Origin: Bacillus zhangzhouensis
Lineage (GTDB): Bacteria > Bacillota > Bacilli > Bacillales > Bacillaceae
Assembly: GCA_025809375.1 (NCBI GenBank)
Contig: CP099514.1
Span: 806,001 to 870,000, forward strand
Length of the DNA: 64,000 bases
Direction of reading: 5' to 3'
Program-made: the position numbers and the translations under genes
Notes under the pieces: model-generated
Seen by the model: the letters and a program-made list of their open reading frames with translations, nothing else
Told to the model about the DNA's origin: nothing
Databases searched by the model: none
In this document: positions 33,403 to 42,503 of the stretch, one piece after another
Position numbering within the stretch: the stretch's first letter is position 1
Layout: the number at the start of each line of letters is the position of its first letter

Positions 33403-35160
33403 ATGTTTTCAGTATTTGCGAAATTAGGCTGGTTCTTTAAACAAGAGTGGAGGCGTTATACAATTGCTATTACGCTCCTGCTGATTGTGAATGTGCTTGA
33501 AATGCTGCCGCCAAGATACCTTGGCCAGGCAGTTGATGACATTCGTTCTGGTCAATTTACAACATCCAACATTGTGTTTTATGTGACCATTTTTTGCTTA
33601 CTAGGTGTCGTCGTCTATATACTTACATATTTTTGGATGTATCAGTTATTTGGCGGAGCAAATGTCATGGAGCGTGTGATGCGCGGGAAACTGATGCGCC
33701 ACTTGCTTAAGATGACACCTACCTTTTATGAAAAGAAAAAAACCGGTAACTTAATGGCATTAGGTACAAATGATTTAAATGCTGTGGCCTTAACGACAGG
33801 TTTTGGCGTTCTGACCTTGGTTGATTCCACTGCTTATATGCTGATGATCTTCTTTACGATGGGGCTGACGATTAGCTGGAAATTAACCTTAATGGCGATT
33901 ATCCCTATGCCACTGATGGCGCTCTTGATTGCGTTCTATGGCAGCAAAATCCATGAGCGTTTTACAGTCGCTCAAGATGCATTTGGTGATATGAACGATC
34001 GCGTTCTTGAATCAGTGGCAGGCGTTCGAGTTATTCGCTCTTTTGTGCAGGAGAAACAAGATGTCGAACGCTTTCGTGAAATGACAGATGATGTATTCCA
34101 AAAAAACATGCGCGTGGCGATCATTGATTCATTGTTTGATCCAACAGTGAAATTACTTGTGGGGATCAGCTACTTAATCGGAATCGGCTACGGAGCCTAT
34201 CTCGTGTTCCAAAGTGATTTAACCATAGGGGAGCTTGTTTCATTTAACGTCTATCTTGGCATGATGATTTGGCCAATGTTTGCGATAGGTGAATTGATTA
34301 ATATTATGCAAAGAGGAAATGCGTCGTTAGACCGGTTGAATCATACACTCAGCTACAAACCGGACGTAACAGACGCTACTCAGCCGAAACCGTTACAAGA
34401 GCCTGGAGATATTCAATTTGAGCATGTGACATTCAGATATCCAACTTCATCTAAAGATCATCTCATTGATGTGTCCTTTACCGTTCGAAAAGGGCAGACG
34501 ATTGGGATTACAGGTAAAACAGGAAGCGGCAAAACGACCCTTGTCAAACAGCTTCTGCGCCAGTACCCGGCAGGTGATGGTCAAATCTTGCTATCAGGTG
34601 TTCCAATCCAAGACATTGAATTAGATCAGTTATTTCAATGGATCGGATACGTACCGCAGGATCATATTCTGTTCTCAAAGAGTGTGGAACAGAATATACG
34701 CTTTGGTCATCGGGATGCGAAACAAGATGAGTTAGCACAAGCAATTAAGGATGCTTACTTTGAAAAGGATCTACGCCTTCTGCCAGAGGGTCTGGAAACC
34801 ATGGTTGGGGAAAAAGGTGTGGCGCTGTCAGGTGGACAAAAACAGCGAATATCCATTGCACGTGCTTTATTAATTGATCCAGGCATTTTAATTCTGGATG
34901 ACTCATTGTCTGCGGTAGATGCCAAAACAGAAACTGCTATTTTAGAAAATCTAAGACAAAACCGCCACGGCAAAACCACGTTTATTACGACTCATCGCCT
35001 ATCAGCTGTTGAACATGCGGATCTCATTCTTGTCATGGAAGAAGGACGCATTGTCCAAAAGGGAACCCACAACGAACTCATCCAGCAGGATGGGTGGTAC
35101 AAAGAACAATCTCTGCGTCAGCAACTGACAAATCAGCTGGAAGGAGAGGATGAGGCATGA
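33403..35160 (+). CDS. bmrC: Multidrug ABC exporter subunit BmrC
   Basis: 585-residue half-transporter: six membrane helices (about 15-305), then the nucleotide-binding domain. Walker A GKTGSGKTTL, signature LSGGQKQRIS, Walker B ILILDDSLS with Asp where the catalytic Glu normally stands, so this site is degenerate as is usual for one partner of a heterodimer. It pairs with BmrD to export drugs. AAAGGAGAG before ATG; stop overlaps bmrD by 4 bp. Equivalent to YheI. Confidence 0.9.
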   Translation: MFSVFAKLGWFFKQEWRRYTIAITLLLIVNVLEMLPPRYLGQAVDDIRSGQFTTSNIVFYVTIFCLLGVVVYILTYFWMYQLFGGANVMERVMRGKLMRHLLKMTPTFYEKKKTGNLMALGTNDLNAVALTTGFGVLTLVDSTAYMLMIFFTMGLTISWKLTLMAIIPMPLMALLIAFYGSKIHERFTVAQDAFGDMNDRVLESVAGVRVIRSFVQEKQDVERFREMTDDVFQKNMRVAIIDSLFDPTVKLLVGISYLIGIGYGAYLVFQSDLTIGELVSFNVYLGMMIWPMFAIGELINIMQRGNASLDRLNHTLSYKPDVTDATQPKPLQEPGDIQFEHVTFRYPTSSKDHLIDVSFTVRKGQTIGITGKTGSGKTTLVKQLLRQYPAGDGQILLSGVPIQDIELDQLFQWIGYVPQDHILFSKSVEQNIRFGHRDAKQDELAQAIKDAYFEKDLRLLPEGLETMVGEKGVALSGGQKQRISIARALLIDPGILILDDSLSAVDAKTETAILENLRQNRHGKTTFITTHRLSAVEHADLILVMEEGRIVQKGTHNELIQQDGWYKEQSLRQQLTNQLEGEDEA

Positions 35161-37172
35161 CAACAGGAAGAAGACTCCTTGCCTACGCACTCCTATATAA
35201 AAAAGTACTGTCTGTTGCCTTAATTTTTCTAATGATTGCAGTTGGTGCTGAGCTGACAGGACCGTTTATTGGGAAGAAAATGATTGATGATCATATTTTA
35301 GGTGTAGAAAAACCGTATGTAGAGGTCAATGAAAAGACAGACAAAACCGTTTATTACCAGGGAAATAACTATATACGAAGCGATCGATTAAACAATGGAA
35401 TGGAATCTGGAAAGCAAATCAATGTGGTGCAAGTCGGGTTCGGTTACTATTTTGTGAATGAGCCGATTCGTTTTGATGGAAACAGAAAGATATCGAGAAA
35501 TCAGCTCACCATTGAAAATGGGAACGAGCGTGAGACCTATGAGGTACAGCGTTTATCAAAAGAGGAGATTTTTGCTTTTTATCAGCCGGAAATCAGTGGT
35601 ATGGTGCAGCTTGTTCTATTTTATCTAGGGCTGCTCATTATTGCGATTTTCTTTCAGTATGGGCAGCATTATTTGCTCCAGAGGATTGCAAATCGAATTA
35701 TTCAAAAAATGAGGGTAGACGTATTTGAGCACATCCAAACGCTGCCGATCCGATATTTTGATAATTTGCCGGCTGGAAAGGTTGTCGCGAGGATCACCAA
35801 TGATACTGAAACCATTCGTGATTTATATGTAACAGTCCTTGCTAATTTCGTGACGAGTGCCATTTACATGATTGGGATTTACATTGCCATGTTTTTATTA
35901 AATGTGAAGCTGGCACTCATTTGTTTGGTCGCAGTACCGATTATTTTCCTATGGTCAATGACTTACAGAAAGTTTGCATCAGTGTACAATCACCGCATCC
36001 GTTCGATTATCAGTGAAATTAATGCCAAACTAAATGAAGCCATTCAAGGGATGACAATTATTCAAGCGTTTCGTCATGAAAAAGAGACGAAAGAGGAATT
36101 TGATGAGCTGAACAACAATCACTTTCGATATCAGCGAAAGATGCTGCATTTAAATTCACTTCTTTCACATAACTTGGTTAACCTGCTGCGCAATTTAGCA
36201 TATGTGGCACTCATTTGGTATTTTGGCGGTGTATCGTTAAGTGCGACAGGCATTGTGTCCATTGGTGTGCTCTATGCGTTTGTCGATTATTTAAATCGAT
36301 TGTTCCAGCCGATTACAGGCATCGTGAATCAATTCTCTAGGTTGGAATTAGCAAGGGTTTCATCGGAAAGGGTTTTCCGATTATTAGATGAACCAGGAAC
36401 AGAAGTGGAAGAACCTGTTCAGAAGAAGATAGAGGGGCACGTTCAGTTCAAAGATGTCACCTTTGCTTATACTGAAGGGAAAAATGTCTTAAAGAACATT
36501 ACGTTTGAAGCAATGAAAGGTCAAACGGTTGCACTTGTGGGGCATACTGGTTCTGGGAAAAGCTCAATCATGAATTTGTTGCTGCGTTTTTATGACATTC
36601 AGCAAGGAGACATTCTCATAGATGGCGAAAGCATTTATGATCAGTCGCATCAAACGCTGCGTAAACAAATGGGCATTGTGCTGCAAGACCCGTATTTATT
36701 TTCTGGAACGATTGCCTCCAATGTCAGCTTAGGAAATGAAGACATCAAAAGAGAAACAATTGAATCCTCATTAAAGCAAGTAGGCGCAGCAGAGTTATTG
36801 AAGCACCTGCCGCAAGGCTTTGATGAACCAGTCGTTGAAAAGGGAAGCACTCTTTCCTCAGGGGAACGTCAGTTGATTTCATTTGCGCGTGCATTGGCGT
36901 ACGATCCAGCGATTTTAATTTTAGATGAAGCCACCGCCAACATTGATACAGAAACAGAAGCGATCATTCAGCGGGCGCTTGATGTAGTTAAAGAAGGACG
37001 AACGACTTTTGTGATTGCTCACCGATTATCCACTATTAAGAAAGCCGATATGATCTTGGTGTTAGAAAAAGGTGAAATCGTCGAGCGTGGCAGTCATGAA
37101 CAACTCATGCAGCAAGAAGGGCTGTATGCGCAAATGTATGAACTGCAAAAAGGTACTGTTGTAAACAGCTGA
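35157..37172 (+). CDS. bmrD: Multidrug ABC exporter subunit BmrD
   Basis: 671-residue partner of BmrC. Between the first and second membrane helices lies an extracytoplasmic insert of about 100 residues (about 45-145), typical of BmrD. NBD: Walker A GHTGSGKSSI, signature LSSGERQLIS (degenerate second glycine), Walker B ILILDEATANID with the catalytic Glu intact. Equivalent to YheH. Translationally coupled to bmrC. Confidence 0.9.
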   Translation: MTTGRRLLAYALLYKKVLSVALIFLMIAVGAELTGPFIGKKMIDDHILGVEKPYVEVNEKTDKTVYYQGNNYIRSDRLNNGMESGKQINVVQVGFGYYFVNEPIRFDGNRKISRNQLTIENGNERETYEVQRLSKEEIFAFYQPEISGMVQLVLFYLGLLIIAIFFQYGQHYLLQRIANRIIQKMRVDVFEHIQTLPIRYFDNLPAGKVVARITNDTETIRDLYVTVLANFVTSAIYMIGIYIAMFLLNVKLALICLVAVPIIFLWSMTYRKFASVYNHRIRSIISEINAKLNEAIQGMTIIQAFRHEKETKEEFDELNNNHFRYQRKMLHLNSLLSHNLVNLLRNLAYVALIWYFGGVSLSATGIVSIGVLYAFVDYLNRLFQPITGIVNQFSRLELARVSSERVFRLLDEPGTEVEEPVQKKIEGHVQFKDVTFAYTEGKNVLKNITFEAMKGQTVALVGHTGSGKSSIMNLLLRFYDIQQGDILIDGESIYDQSHQTLRKQMGIVLQDPYLFSGTIASNVSLGNEDIKRETIESSLKQVGAAELLKHLPQGFDEPVVEKGSTLSSGERQLISFARALAYDPAILILDEATANIDTETEAIIQRALDVVKEGRTTFVIAHRLSTIKKADMILVLEKGEIVERGSHEQLMQQEGLYAQMYELQKGTVVNS

Positions 37173-37188
37173 TGAATAGTTGTAGAAA

Positions 37189-37224
37189 AAAGAGCCTCTT
37201 TAAAATTGAATGAGGCTCTTTTCC
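37189..37224 (+). terminator. Terminator of bmrCD
   Basis: AAGAGCCTC / GAGGCTCTT then T4. Confidence 0.85.
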
Positions 37225-37234
37225 TTTGCATGAA

Positions 37235-37264
37235 AAAGTCGAGGACAGAATCCTCGACTTTTAC
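37235..37264 (-). terminator. Terminator of yheG
   Basis: AAAGTCGAGGA / TCCTCGACTTT, T-run on the minus strand; may also work rightward. Confidence 0.8.
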
Positions 37265-37293
37265 TTGTTATATCGTTTGGACAGGCTGCATCA

Positions 37294-37911
37294 TCAATAA
37301 GCGATGCCGACGCGTTGATGTACAAATTCCTTCGAATTTAACTGCTGATATAAAAAGTGTGCGGTATCTTCAACTGAAATTTTCTTTCCATCTATAGGGA
37401 GAAAATCTTTCTCATAGCGATATGACCGTGTCACTTTTCCATCTGGTAAATAAGTTGGACAAATAATAGTCCAATCTAGATCAGTCGATTGAAGGATTTC
37501 AAACGCTTTCGCATGCTCTTTAGCTGCTCGGGAAGTGGTCCGTCTTGATTCATTTGTTTCAAAACGGTAGAGCTCCGGCTGCTGCCTTGCTTTTAAAATA
37601 CCTGCTGTACCAATTGTAATAATTCTAGATGTATTTGTTTGCTTCATGGCTTGTACGATATGCTCCATTGAAACAGATAATGTATCATCACCATCTGTTG
37701 ATAGACAGCTCACAACAATATCTGCTCCTTTGATTGTCTCAAGCACATCTTCTCGATTTCTTGAATTACCGGTGACTTGAAACATACCCGCAAGCATTTC
37801 TTCTCGGTTTGTCCGAATCAATGAACGAACCATGTAACGATTATCTACTTGAACGAAACGAAGAAATGCTTGTCCTACACGTCCATGAGCACCGAAAAGA
37901 GCTATTTTCAT
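37294..37911 (-). CDS. yheG: NAD(P)-binding atypical short-chain dehydrogenase YheG
   Basis: 205 residues with an N-terminal Rossmann motif FGAHGRVGQAF and the NmrA/BLVRB-like pattern (VSCLSTDGDDTLS, ITIGTAGIL, WTIICPTYL). Substrate unknown. ATG 37911 is chosen over an in-frame ATG 54 bases upstream, as GGAGGG lies 9 nt before it and the Rossmann strand then begins at residue 2. Equivalent to YheG. Confidence 0.82.
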   Translation of the reverse strand: MKIALFGAHGRVGQAFLRFVQVDNRYMVRSLIRTNREEMLAGMFQVTGNSRNREDVLETIKGADIVVSCLSTDGDDTLSVSMEHIVQAMKQTNTSRIITIGTAGILKARQQPELYRFETNESRRTTSRAAKEHAKAFEILQSTDLDWTIICPTYLPDGKVTRSYRYEKDFLPIDGKKISVEDTAHFLYQQLNSKEFVHQRVGIAY

Positions 37912-37968
37912 CTGTTCGATCCCTCCACTACATACTATAAGTGAAAAGAACCCAAAATGGTACAATTT

Positions 37969-38085
37969 TTATGTGATGCTTTTTTTATAAAGGTGAAAGG
38001 ACCGAATACTATGAGCATATTCACATAATAGAGAGACCCCTACAAATTGTAACAGTTCAAAGTTCATACCGGAAATAATGTCCAT
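37969..38085 (-). CDS. yheF: YheF-like small protein
   Basis: 38 codons starting ATG with AAAGGAG 10 nt upstream: MDIISGMNFELLQFVGVSL, then a Tyr/His-rich tail ending KKSIT. One short hydrophobic stretch. It lies between sspB and yheG, where yheF sits in B. subtilis; the name rests on place and size only. Confidence 0.5.
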   Translation of the reverse strand: MDIISGMNFELLQFVGVSLLCEYAHSIRSFHLYKKSIT

Positions 38086-38151
38086 GAAAATCCGCTCCTT
38101 TCTACTACATGATATGAGCTGAAAGGAGTTTGGTGAGGGATAAAAACAAAA

Positions 38152-38182
38152 AAAGAAGACACCATAAGAGATGCCTTCTATG
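38152..38182 (-). terminator. Terminator of sspB
   Basis: AGAAG.CA / TG.CTTCT stem with a run of T on the minus strand, 15 nt after the sspB stop. Confidence 0.65.
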
Positions 38183-38196
38183 ATCCAGATATAAAA

Positions 38197-38400
38197 TTAA
38201 GCTTTTGTTCCGCCAAGGTTTTGTTGAGCGAAAGACACAAGACGTTTTGTAATTTCTCCACCAACTGAACCGTTAGCACGAGATGTTGTTTCTGCTCCAA
38301 GGTTTACACCAAATTCAGAAGCGATTTCGTATTTCATTTGATCGATTGCTTGCTCTGCTCCAGGAACTAGTAATTGGTTTGAACTATTAGAATTTGCCAT
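38197..38400 (-). CDS. sspB: Small acid-soluble spore protein, alpha/beta type
   Basis: 67-residue alpha/beta-type SASP that coats spore DNA and protects it from UV and heat. Family marks: germination-protease site [11 protein letters not shown], then [18 protein letters not shown]. Made in the forespore under SigG. AAAGGAG before ATG. Position next to yheF/yheG matches SspB. Confidence 0.93.
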   Translation of the reverse strand: MANSNSSNQLLVPGAEQAIDQMKYEIASEFGVNLGAETTSRANGSVGGEITKRLVSFAQQNLGGTKA

Positions 38401-38442
38401 GATGTGATTCTCCTTTTTGTATATGATTTGTTTTTTTGGGGT

Positions 38443-38502
38443 TGGGTTTGCTGGAATCGCACCAGCGAAATGATCAAGTCATTTGCCACTTGGCGAAACC
38501 CA
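38443..38502 (-). other. 60-nt tRNA-Gln(UUG)-like cloverleaf relic
   Basis: Minus strand: acceptor TGGGTTT / AAACCCA (7 bp); a mini D-arm GCC AAGT GGC; anticodon arm AAATG / CATTT with loop ACTTGAT placing TTG as anticodon; T-arm GCTGG / CCAGC with loop TGCGATT. The UGGG start and the UUG anticodon are those of Bacillus tRNA-Gln. The D-arm is shortened and the variable loop almost gone (60 nt against about 72). Position 33 of the loop is C, not U. Probably a tRNA-derived relic rather than a working tRNA. Confidence 0.55.
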
Positions 38503-38590
38503 ATGCAGTAACTGCTTTGTACTAAGTATTATGCTTATTTCCGAAAAAAACATACGAGAAAAGATCATGGTAAATGTTGTGTTAACATAC

Positions 38591-38622
38591 AAAAAAACAT
38601 CACCCATTAATGAGTGATGGCG
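38591..38622 (-). terminator. Terminator of msmX
   Basis: CATCAC.CATT / AATG.GTGATG followed by T7 on the minus strand. Confidence 0.75.
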
Positions 38623-38638
38623 CTGCTTATATATCTTT

Positions 38639-39745
38639 TTATTCTGCTGAACGAATGCGCAGCTCCGTATCCGAATCAAAAAAATGGGCTTTGTTCATAT
38701 TAATCGCAAGAGGGATCGACTGTCCGGCCTGTACATCGGTACGAGAATCAACACGTGCAATAAACGATTGACCATCGATAGAAGAATAAAGCATCGTTTC
38801 TGCGCCCATTAATTCGGCTACTTCTACGTCAGCATTAATTTTTGTGCCTTCAGACGCCTCTATAAATACTGGTTCATCGTGAAAATCTTCTGGCCTGATG
38901 CCTAGTATGACATCCTTTCCAATATAGCCTTGGCTGCGTAATACTTTCATTTTTCCTTCTGGTACACGAATATGAGTTTTTCCAACCGCAATGGCATCGT
39001 CAGAGAGCTTTCCAGTAAAAAAGTTCATCGCAGGTGAGCCGATAAATCCACCTACAAACACATTCTCTGGGTTTTCATATACATCTTTCGGCGCGCCAAC
39101 CTGCTGAATAAAACCATCCTTCATGACAACAAGGCGGGTTGCCATTGTCATAGCTTCAGTCTGATCATGTGTCACATAGATAAATGTCGTTTGCAGTCGC
39201 TGATGAAGTTTAGAAATTTCAGCACGCATCTGAACACGGAGTTTTGCATCTAAATTAGAAAGCGGCTCATCTAAAAGAAAAACCTTTGCATCACGTACAA
39301 TCGCTCTGCCAAGGGCAACACGCTGTCTTTGACCGCCAGACAGTGCTTTTGGTTTCCTGTCTAAATACTGCTCAAGCCCTAATATTTTAGCGGCATTTCG
39401 AACCCGCTCATCAATTTCTGCTTTCGGAAACTTCCGAAGCTTTAATCCAAAAGCCATATTATCGTACACATTCATATGAGGATATAATGCATAGTTTTGG
39501 AAAACCATTGCGATATCCCGATCTTTTGGTGCTACATCATTCATCCGTTTTCCATCTAACAGAAAGTCTCCTTGTGAAATTTCTTCTAGACCTGCAATCA
39601 TGCGAAGGGTTGTTGATTTTCCGCAGCCTGATGGACCAACAAACACAATAAATTCTTTATCTTCTATATGTAGATTAAAGTTGTCTACTGCTGTTACCTT
39701 GTTATCGTACACTTTATAAATTTGATTCAGCATCATTTCAGCCAT
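38639..39745 (-). CDS. msmX: Multi-sugar ABC importer ATPase MsmX
   Basis: 368-residue ATPase that energises several sugar importers of the CUT1 type. Walker A GPSGCGKSTT, signature LSGGQRQRVALGRAIV, Walker B FLLDEPLSNLDAKLR, then the regulatory MalK-like TOBE region (about 235-368). A near-perfect cre site lies upstream. In B. subtilis msmX follows yxkF far from here; the pair yxkF-msmX is kept but has moved between sspB and yheE. Confidence 0.92.
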   Translation of the reverse strand: MAEMMLNQIYKVYDNKVTAVDNFNLHIEDKEFIVFVGPSGCGKSTTLRMIAGLEEISQGDFLLDGKRMNDVAPKDRDIAMVFQNYALYPHMNVYDNMAFGLKLRKFPKAEIDERVRNAAKILGLEQYLDRKPKALSGGQRQRVALGRAIVRDAKVFLLDEPLSNLDAKLRVQMRAEISKLHQRLQTTFIYVTHDQTEAMTMATRLVVMKDGFIQQVGAPKDVYENPENVFVGGFIGSPAMNFFTGKLSDDAIAVGKTHIRVPEGKMKVLRSQGYIGKDVILGIRPEDFHDEPVFIEASEGTKINADVEVAELMGAETMLYSSIDGQSFIARVDSRTDVQAGQSIPLAINMNKAHFFDSDTELRIRSAE

Positions 39746-39773
39746 TTGATGTCAGCCTCCCCATCCCCTTTTT

Positions 39774-39788
39774 TGAAAGCGCTTTACT
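39774..39788. promoter_or_regulatory. cre (CcpA) site before msmX
   Basis: TTGAAAGCGCTTTAC, one mismatch to the cre consensus. A TTTACA - 17 nt - TACACT promoter lies just upstream on the minus strand, so CcpA would block elongation. Confidence 0.7.
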
Positions 39789-39886
39789 AGTAAATAAAGT
39801 GTATAAAATGGGGAATAGTCTGTAAATGGACAACGTGCACAACATCCTATTTTCATTTTTGGGCAGGGTGCTCATGCCCTCCTTCT

Positions 39887-40762
39887 TTATGAAAGATCGA
39901 GTAGAGTCATCATCAAATAAGCAGCTGATGCTTCTGGAAAATGTCGTATATCTAACCCAGTGCGCTCAATAAATTTATCAATTCGATATTGAAGACTGTT
40001 TCTGTGAACATATAACGCTTTTGCTGCCTTTGATGCGTTTAAATTACATTGCATATAGGTCATGAGAGTGCGGTGAACGTCCCGGTCAAAGATCGCTTCT
40101 TTAAAAGCATCTGAAATAGCATGAGAGAGGGCGGATGCATCATAACAAATGAACGATGGCAGGCATTGATAAAATGTGGCAACCCCTGATCTAAGCTTTT
40201 CTCGCTGCATATGGCACAAAAAGAGCTGTTGTTCATTTAATAATCTCATCTGTAAATGGTCATTTGGCAAATGCAGCTGTCCTTGTATAAAGACTGAGTC
40301 TGTTAAAAAATCACTTGTAATGGCTAGAGACAAATCATTTAACTGATCTAATTGACTATTTTCTGATGTAGCGTTTGGTTGAATCAGCATAGCGGTTTCA
40401 GGGCCTGTCCATATGAAATGAGTATGTTCAAGGCTGTTATTCACAGCCTCTTTTACTTGCTGTCTTTGTTCCTCTTGATGGACCATTTGAAAATAATAAA
40501 CACGGACGGGATGTTGGACAGTTAGTGGTTTGTTTTCAAAAAGATAGTTGAACCATTTTTGTTCATCTTCGGTCTGCGCTTTTTGAAATAGATCAATTGG
40601 TGTAAGAAAAGAGTTGAGAAGAAGTGTTTCTCTTTCTGAAAGCTCCGATTTGTTTAATCCAAATATTTCGCCTTCGTCTGTTTGATACCAAAGAATTTGT
40701 TTGTCATGAGTAAGTGTGCTGATGATATGGTCTCCGTAAACAAGTTTTAATTTTTCTAACAT
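39887..40762 (-). CDS. yxkF: PucR-type HTH regulator YxkF
   Basis: 291 residues ending in a PucR C-terminal helix-turn-helix (about 235-288: MQCNLNASKAAKALYVHRN, LQYRIDKFIERTGLDI). The N-terminal 230 residues lack a domain I can name. It lies just upstream of msmX, as YxkF does in B. subtilis, suggesting a role in sugar control. Confidence 0.75.
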   Translation of the reverse strand: MLEKLKLVYGDHIISTLTHDKQILWYQTDEGEIFGLNKSELSERETLLLNSFLTPIDLFQKAQTEDEQKWFNYLFENKPLTVQHPVRVYYFQMVHQEEQRQQVKEAVNNSLEHTHFIWTGPETAMLIQPNATSENSQLDQLNDLSLAITSDFLTDSVFIQGQLHLPNDHLQMRLLNEQQLFLCHMQREKLRSGVATFYQCLPSFICYDASALSHAISDAFKEAIFDRDVHRTLMTYMQCNLNASKAAKALYVHRNSLQYRIDKFIERTGLDIRHFPEASAAYLMMTLLDLS

Positions 40763-40782
40763 GGCGGGGCTCCTTAATCAGT

Positions 40783-40992
40783 TTAATCATAGACATGGAA
40801 TAGCATTAATTCGTGGATTTCTTCTTTTAAGGTTGGTTCAACTTCATGGGGCGGAAGCTGAGAGCCCCATTCAATGTCACCTGTTTTGTGGTAGATGCCT
40901 TCATAGTGCGCACCATTGTGGAAAAAGGATATTTTCCAGCCTGGCAATTGTGCTTTCTTAAAAAGGGGCTTCCATTGAAAATGAGAAATCAT
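40783..40992 (-). CDS. yheE: YheE-like conserved hypothetical protein
   Basis: 69-residue soluble protein, MISHFQWKPLFKKAQLPGW at the start, EEIHELMLFHVYD at the end. Recognised as YheE; function unknown. GGAGG 8 nt before ATG. Confidence 0.78.
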   Translation of the reverse strand: MISHFQWKPLFKKAQLPGWKISFFHNGAHYEGIYHKTGDIEWGSQLPPHEVEPTLKEEIHELMLFHVYD

Positions 40993-41144
40993 ATCATCAT
41001 TGCCTCCTTGCTTTTATTGATGAAACAATAAACAAACACGACAACACGGAAACAACCTTGAACTTGATTTTATTGTATCTCATATAATGGAAAGAGCATA
41101 GAAAAAGCATAAATTTAAGAGCACGGCACGTGACAAAAATGCAG

Positions 41145-42503
41145 TCAGTAGACGTTCACGTGATTTGAAGCGGTGATTGCCGTTTCTGAAAGGTAAGATG
41201 CGTAATCCATGATTCTTTTTCCAATCAGCCATTCTGATTTTTCCAAAGAGACAGGCTGGAAAATCTCTCGGCCGGGGCGAGAATTGGCTTCAAACATCCA
41301 AATTGCACCTGTTTGATCAATGCCTAAGTCGAAACCGATTTCACCAATATGCCCGGTCATTTTTTTATCTATCACCTGGCTAAGCGTGATGGCAGTATAA
41401 GAAAGCTGCTGTAAAATCTGTAAACGTTTCTTTTCTTCTGGAAAAACAGCATAAAGTGTTTTCACCGTTCCCCCATGTAGCTGATGAGTCGTGATGGTGT
41501 GATCTCCAGAAACCTTTGCTGCTGCTGCTGTGACTGTCCAATCACCGTTTTTATTCTTATTCGTATGAACTCTGAAATCCATCGGTTGATTGTCTATTTG
41601 AAGAAGCTCAATGCCTTGTTGTGCCATAAAATCATGAATTGCGTAATCCTTTCGTAGATTTTGAACAAACTGATCTATTGAATCATATGGAATAGCCCTT
41701 CCAAAATTTGAGTATACAGTGATTCCGTGATTTTCCTTCTTTAACTGATAAATACCGTCTCCATGACTTCCGTTTGCCGGTTTTAAGTAGATAACTTGAT
41801 GCAGGTGGAGAAGTGTTTCAATTTTACTTAGAGCGTCCACGGGGTCTAATTGTACAGAATGTGGGAGAAAGAACCATGTTTTTTCATCTGTTAACAGCTG
41901 TTCATGAATCTCCCATTTATTAAAAAAGTAAGGATTGAACCAAGGGATATCATAGTCTTGGGTGAGTTTTCGCTTCGTTTCTTGAATGAGTGCCGACTGA
42001 GCAGTTTTTCTATTTGGAAGCCTGTCATAAATGACTGACGGCAGAGGAAGCTTTTTTTTAACCCATGAATCTTGCTGGTACACCAGTCCTTCTACAATTC
42101 CTTTTTCCCAATCAATAGAATGTGACCCAAAAAGATAGGCAAAACCAGCATGCTGCCTGAAAGAGTGCAGCAGTTTGATAAAGAATTCCGATCTTGTTCC
42201 GAGTGGCTGTGTGCTTTGCTTAAAACCTGCAGTGAAAATGCCCATCAACGGCCCTATAAAAAGGGTATGGTCAATGGTGATCACATCAGCTTTTGATTGG
42301 TAAGGAATCAGTAAATCTCTGTATAGATCTTCAGATAATAAAATTTTATTTGGATGCTGATGATAGGAAATGTTGAAGCCATCTACTAAACGAGACCCAA
42401 GAGCAAGAGAATAGATGGCATCTTTCTGTTTATAATGAACAGGAAGATGGATAGTTTTTTCACTTGTGAGGTGTGTCGCGATGATGCAGCGATTTTTGTT
42501 CAT
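41145..42503 (-). CDS. yheD: YheD, YheC/YheD-family ATP-grasp protein (spore coat associated)
   Basis: 452 residues with a C-terminal ATP-grasp domain (about 200-440): VIYLKPANGSHGDGIYQL, EIGFDLGIDQTGAIWMFEANSRPGR split over two strands and loop. Homologues are called endospore coat-associated proteins. The start lies inside yheC by 44 bp, so the two are coupled. Chemistry unknown. Confidence 0.83.
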   Translation of the reverse strand: MNKNRCIIATHLTSEKTIHLPVHYKQKDAIYSLALGSRLVDGFNISYHQHPNKILLSEDLYRDLLIPYQSKADVITIDHTLFIGPLMGIFTAGFKQSTQPLGTRSEFFIKLLHSFRQHAGFAYLFGSHSIDWEKGIVEGLVYQQDSWVKKKLPLPSVIYDRLPNRKTAQSALIQETKRKLTQDYDIPWFNPYFFNKWEIHEQLLTDEKTWFFLPHSVQLDPVDALSKIETLLHLHQVIYLKPANGSHGDGIYQLKKENHGITVYSNFGRAIPYDSIDQFVQNLRKDYAIHDFMAQQGIELLQIDNQPMDFRVHTNKNKNGDWTVTAAAAKVSGDHTITTHQLHGGTVKTLYAVFPEEKKRLQILQQLSYTAITLSQVIDKKMTGHIGEIGFDLGIDQTGAIWMFEANSRPGREIFQPVSLEKSEWLIGKRIMDYASYLSETAITASNHVNVY

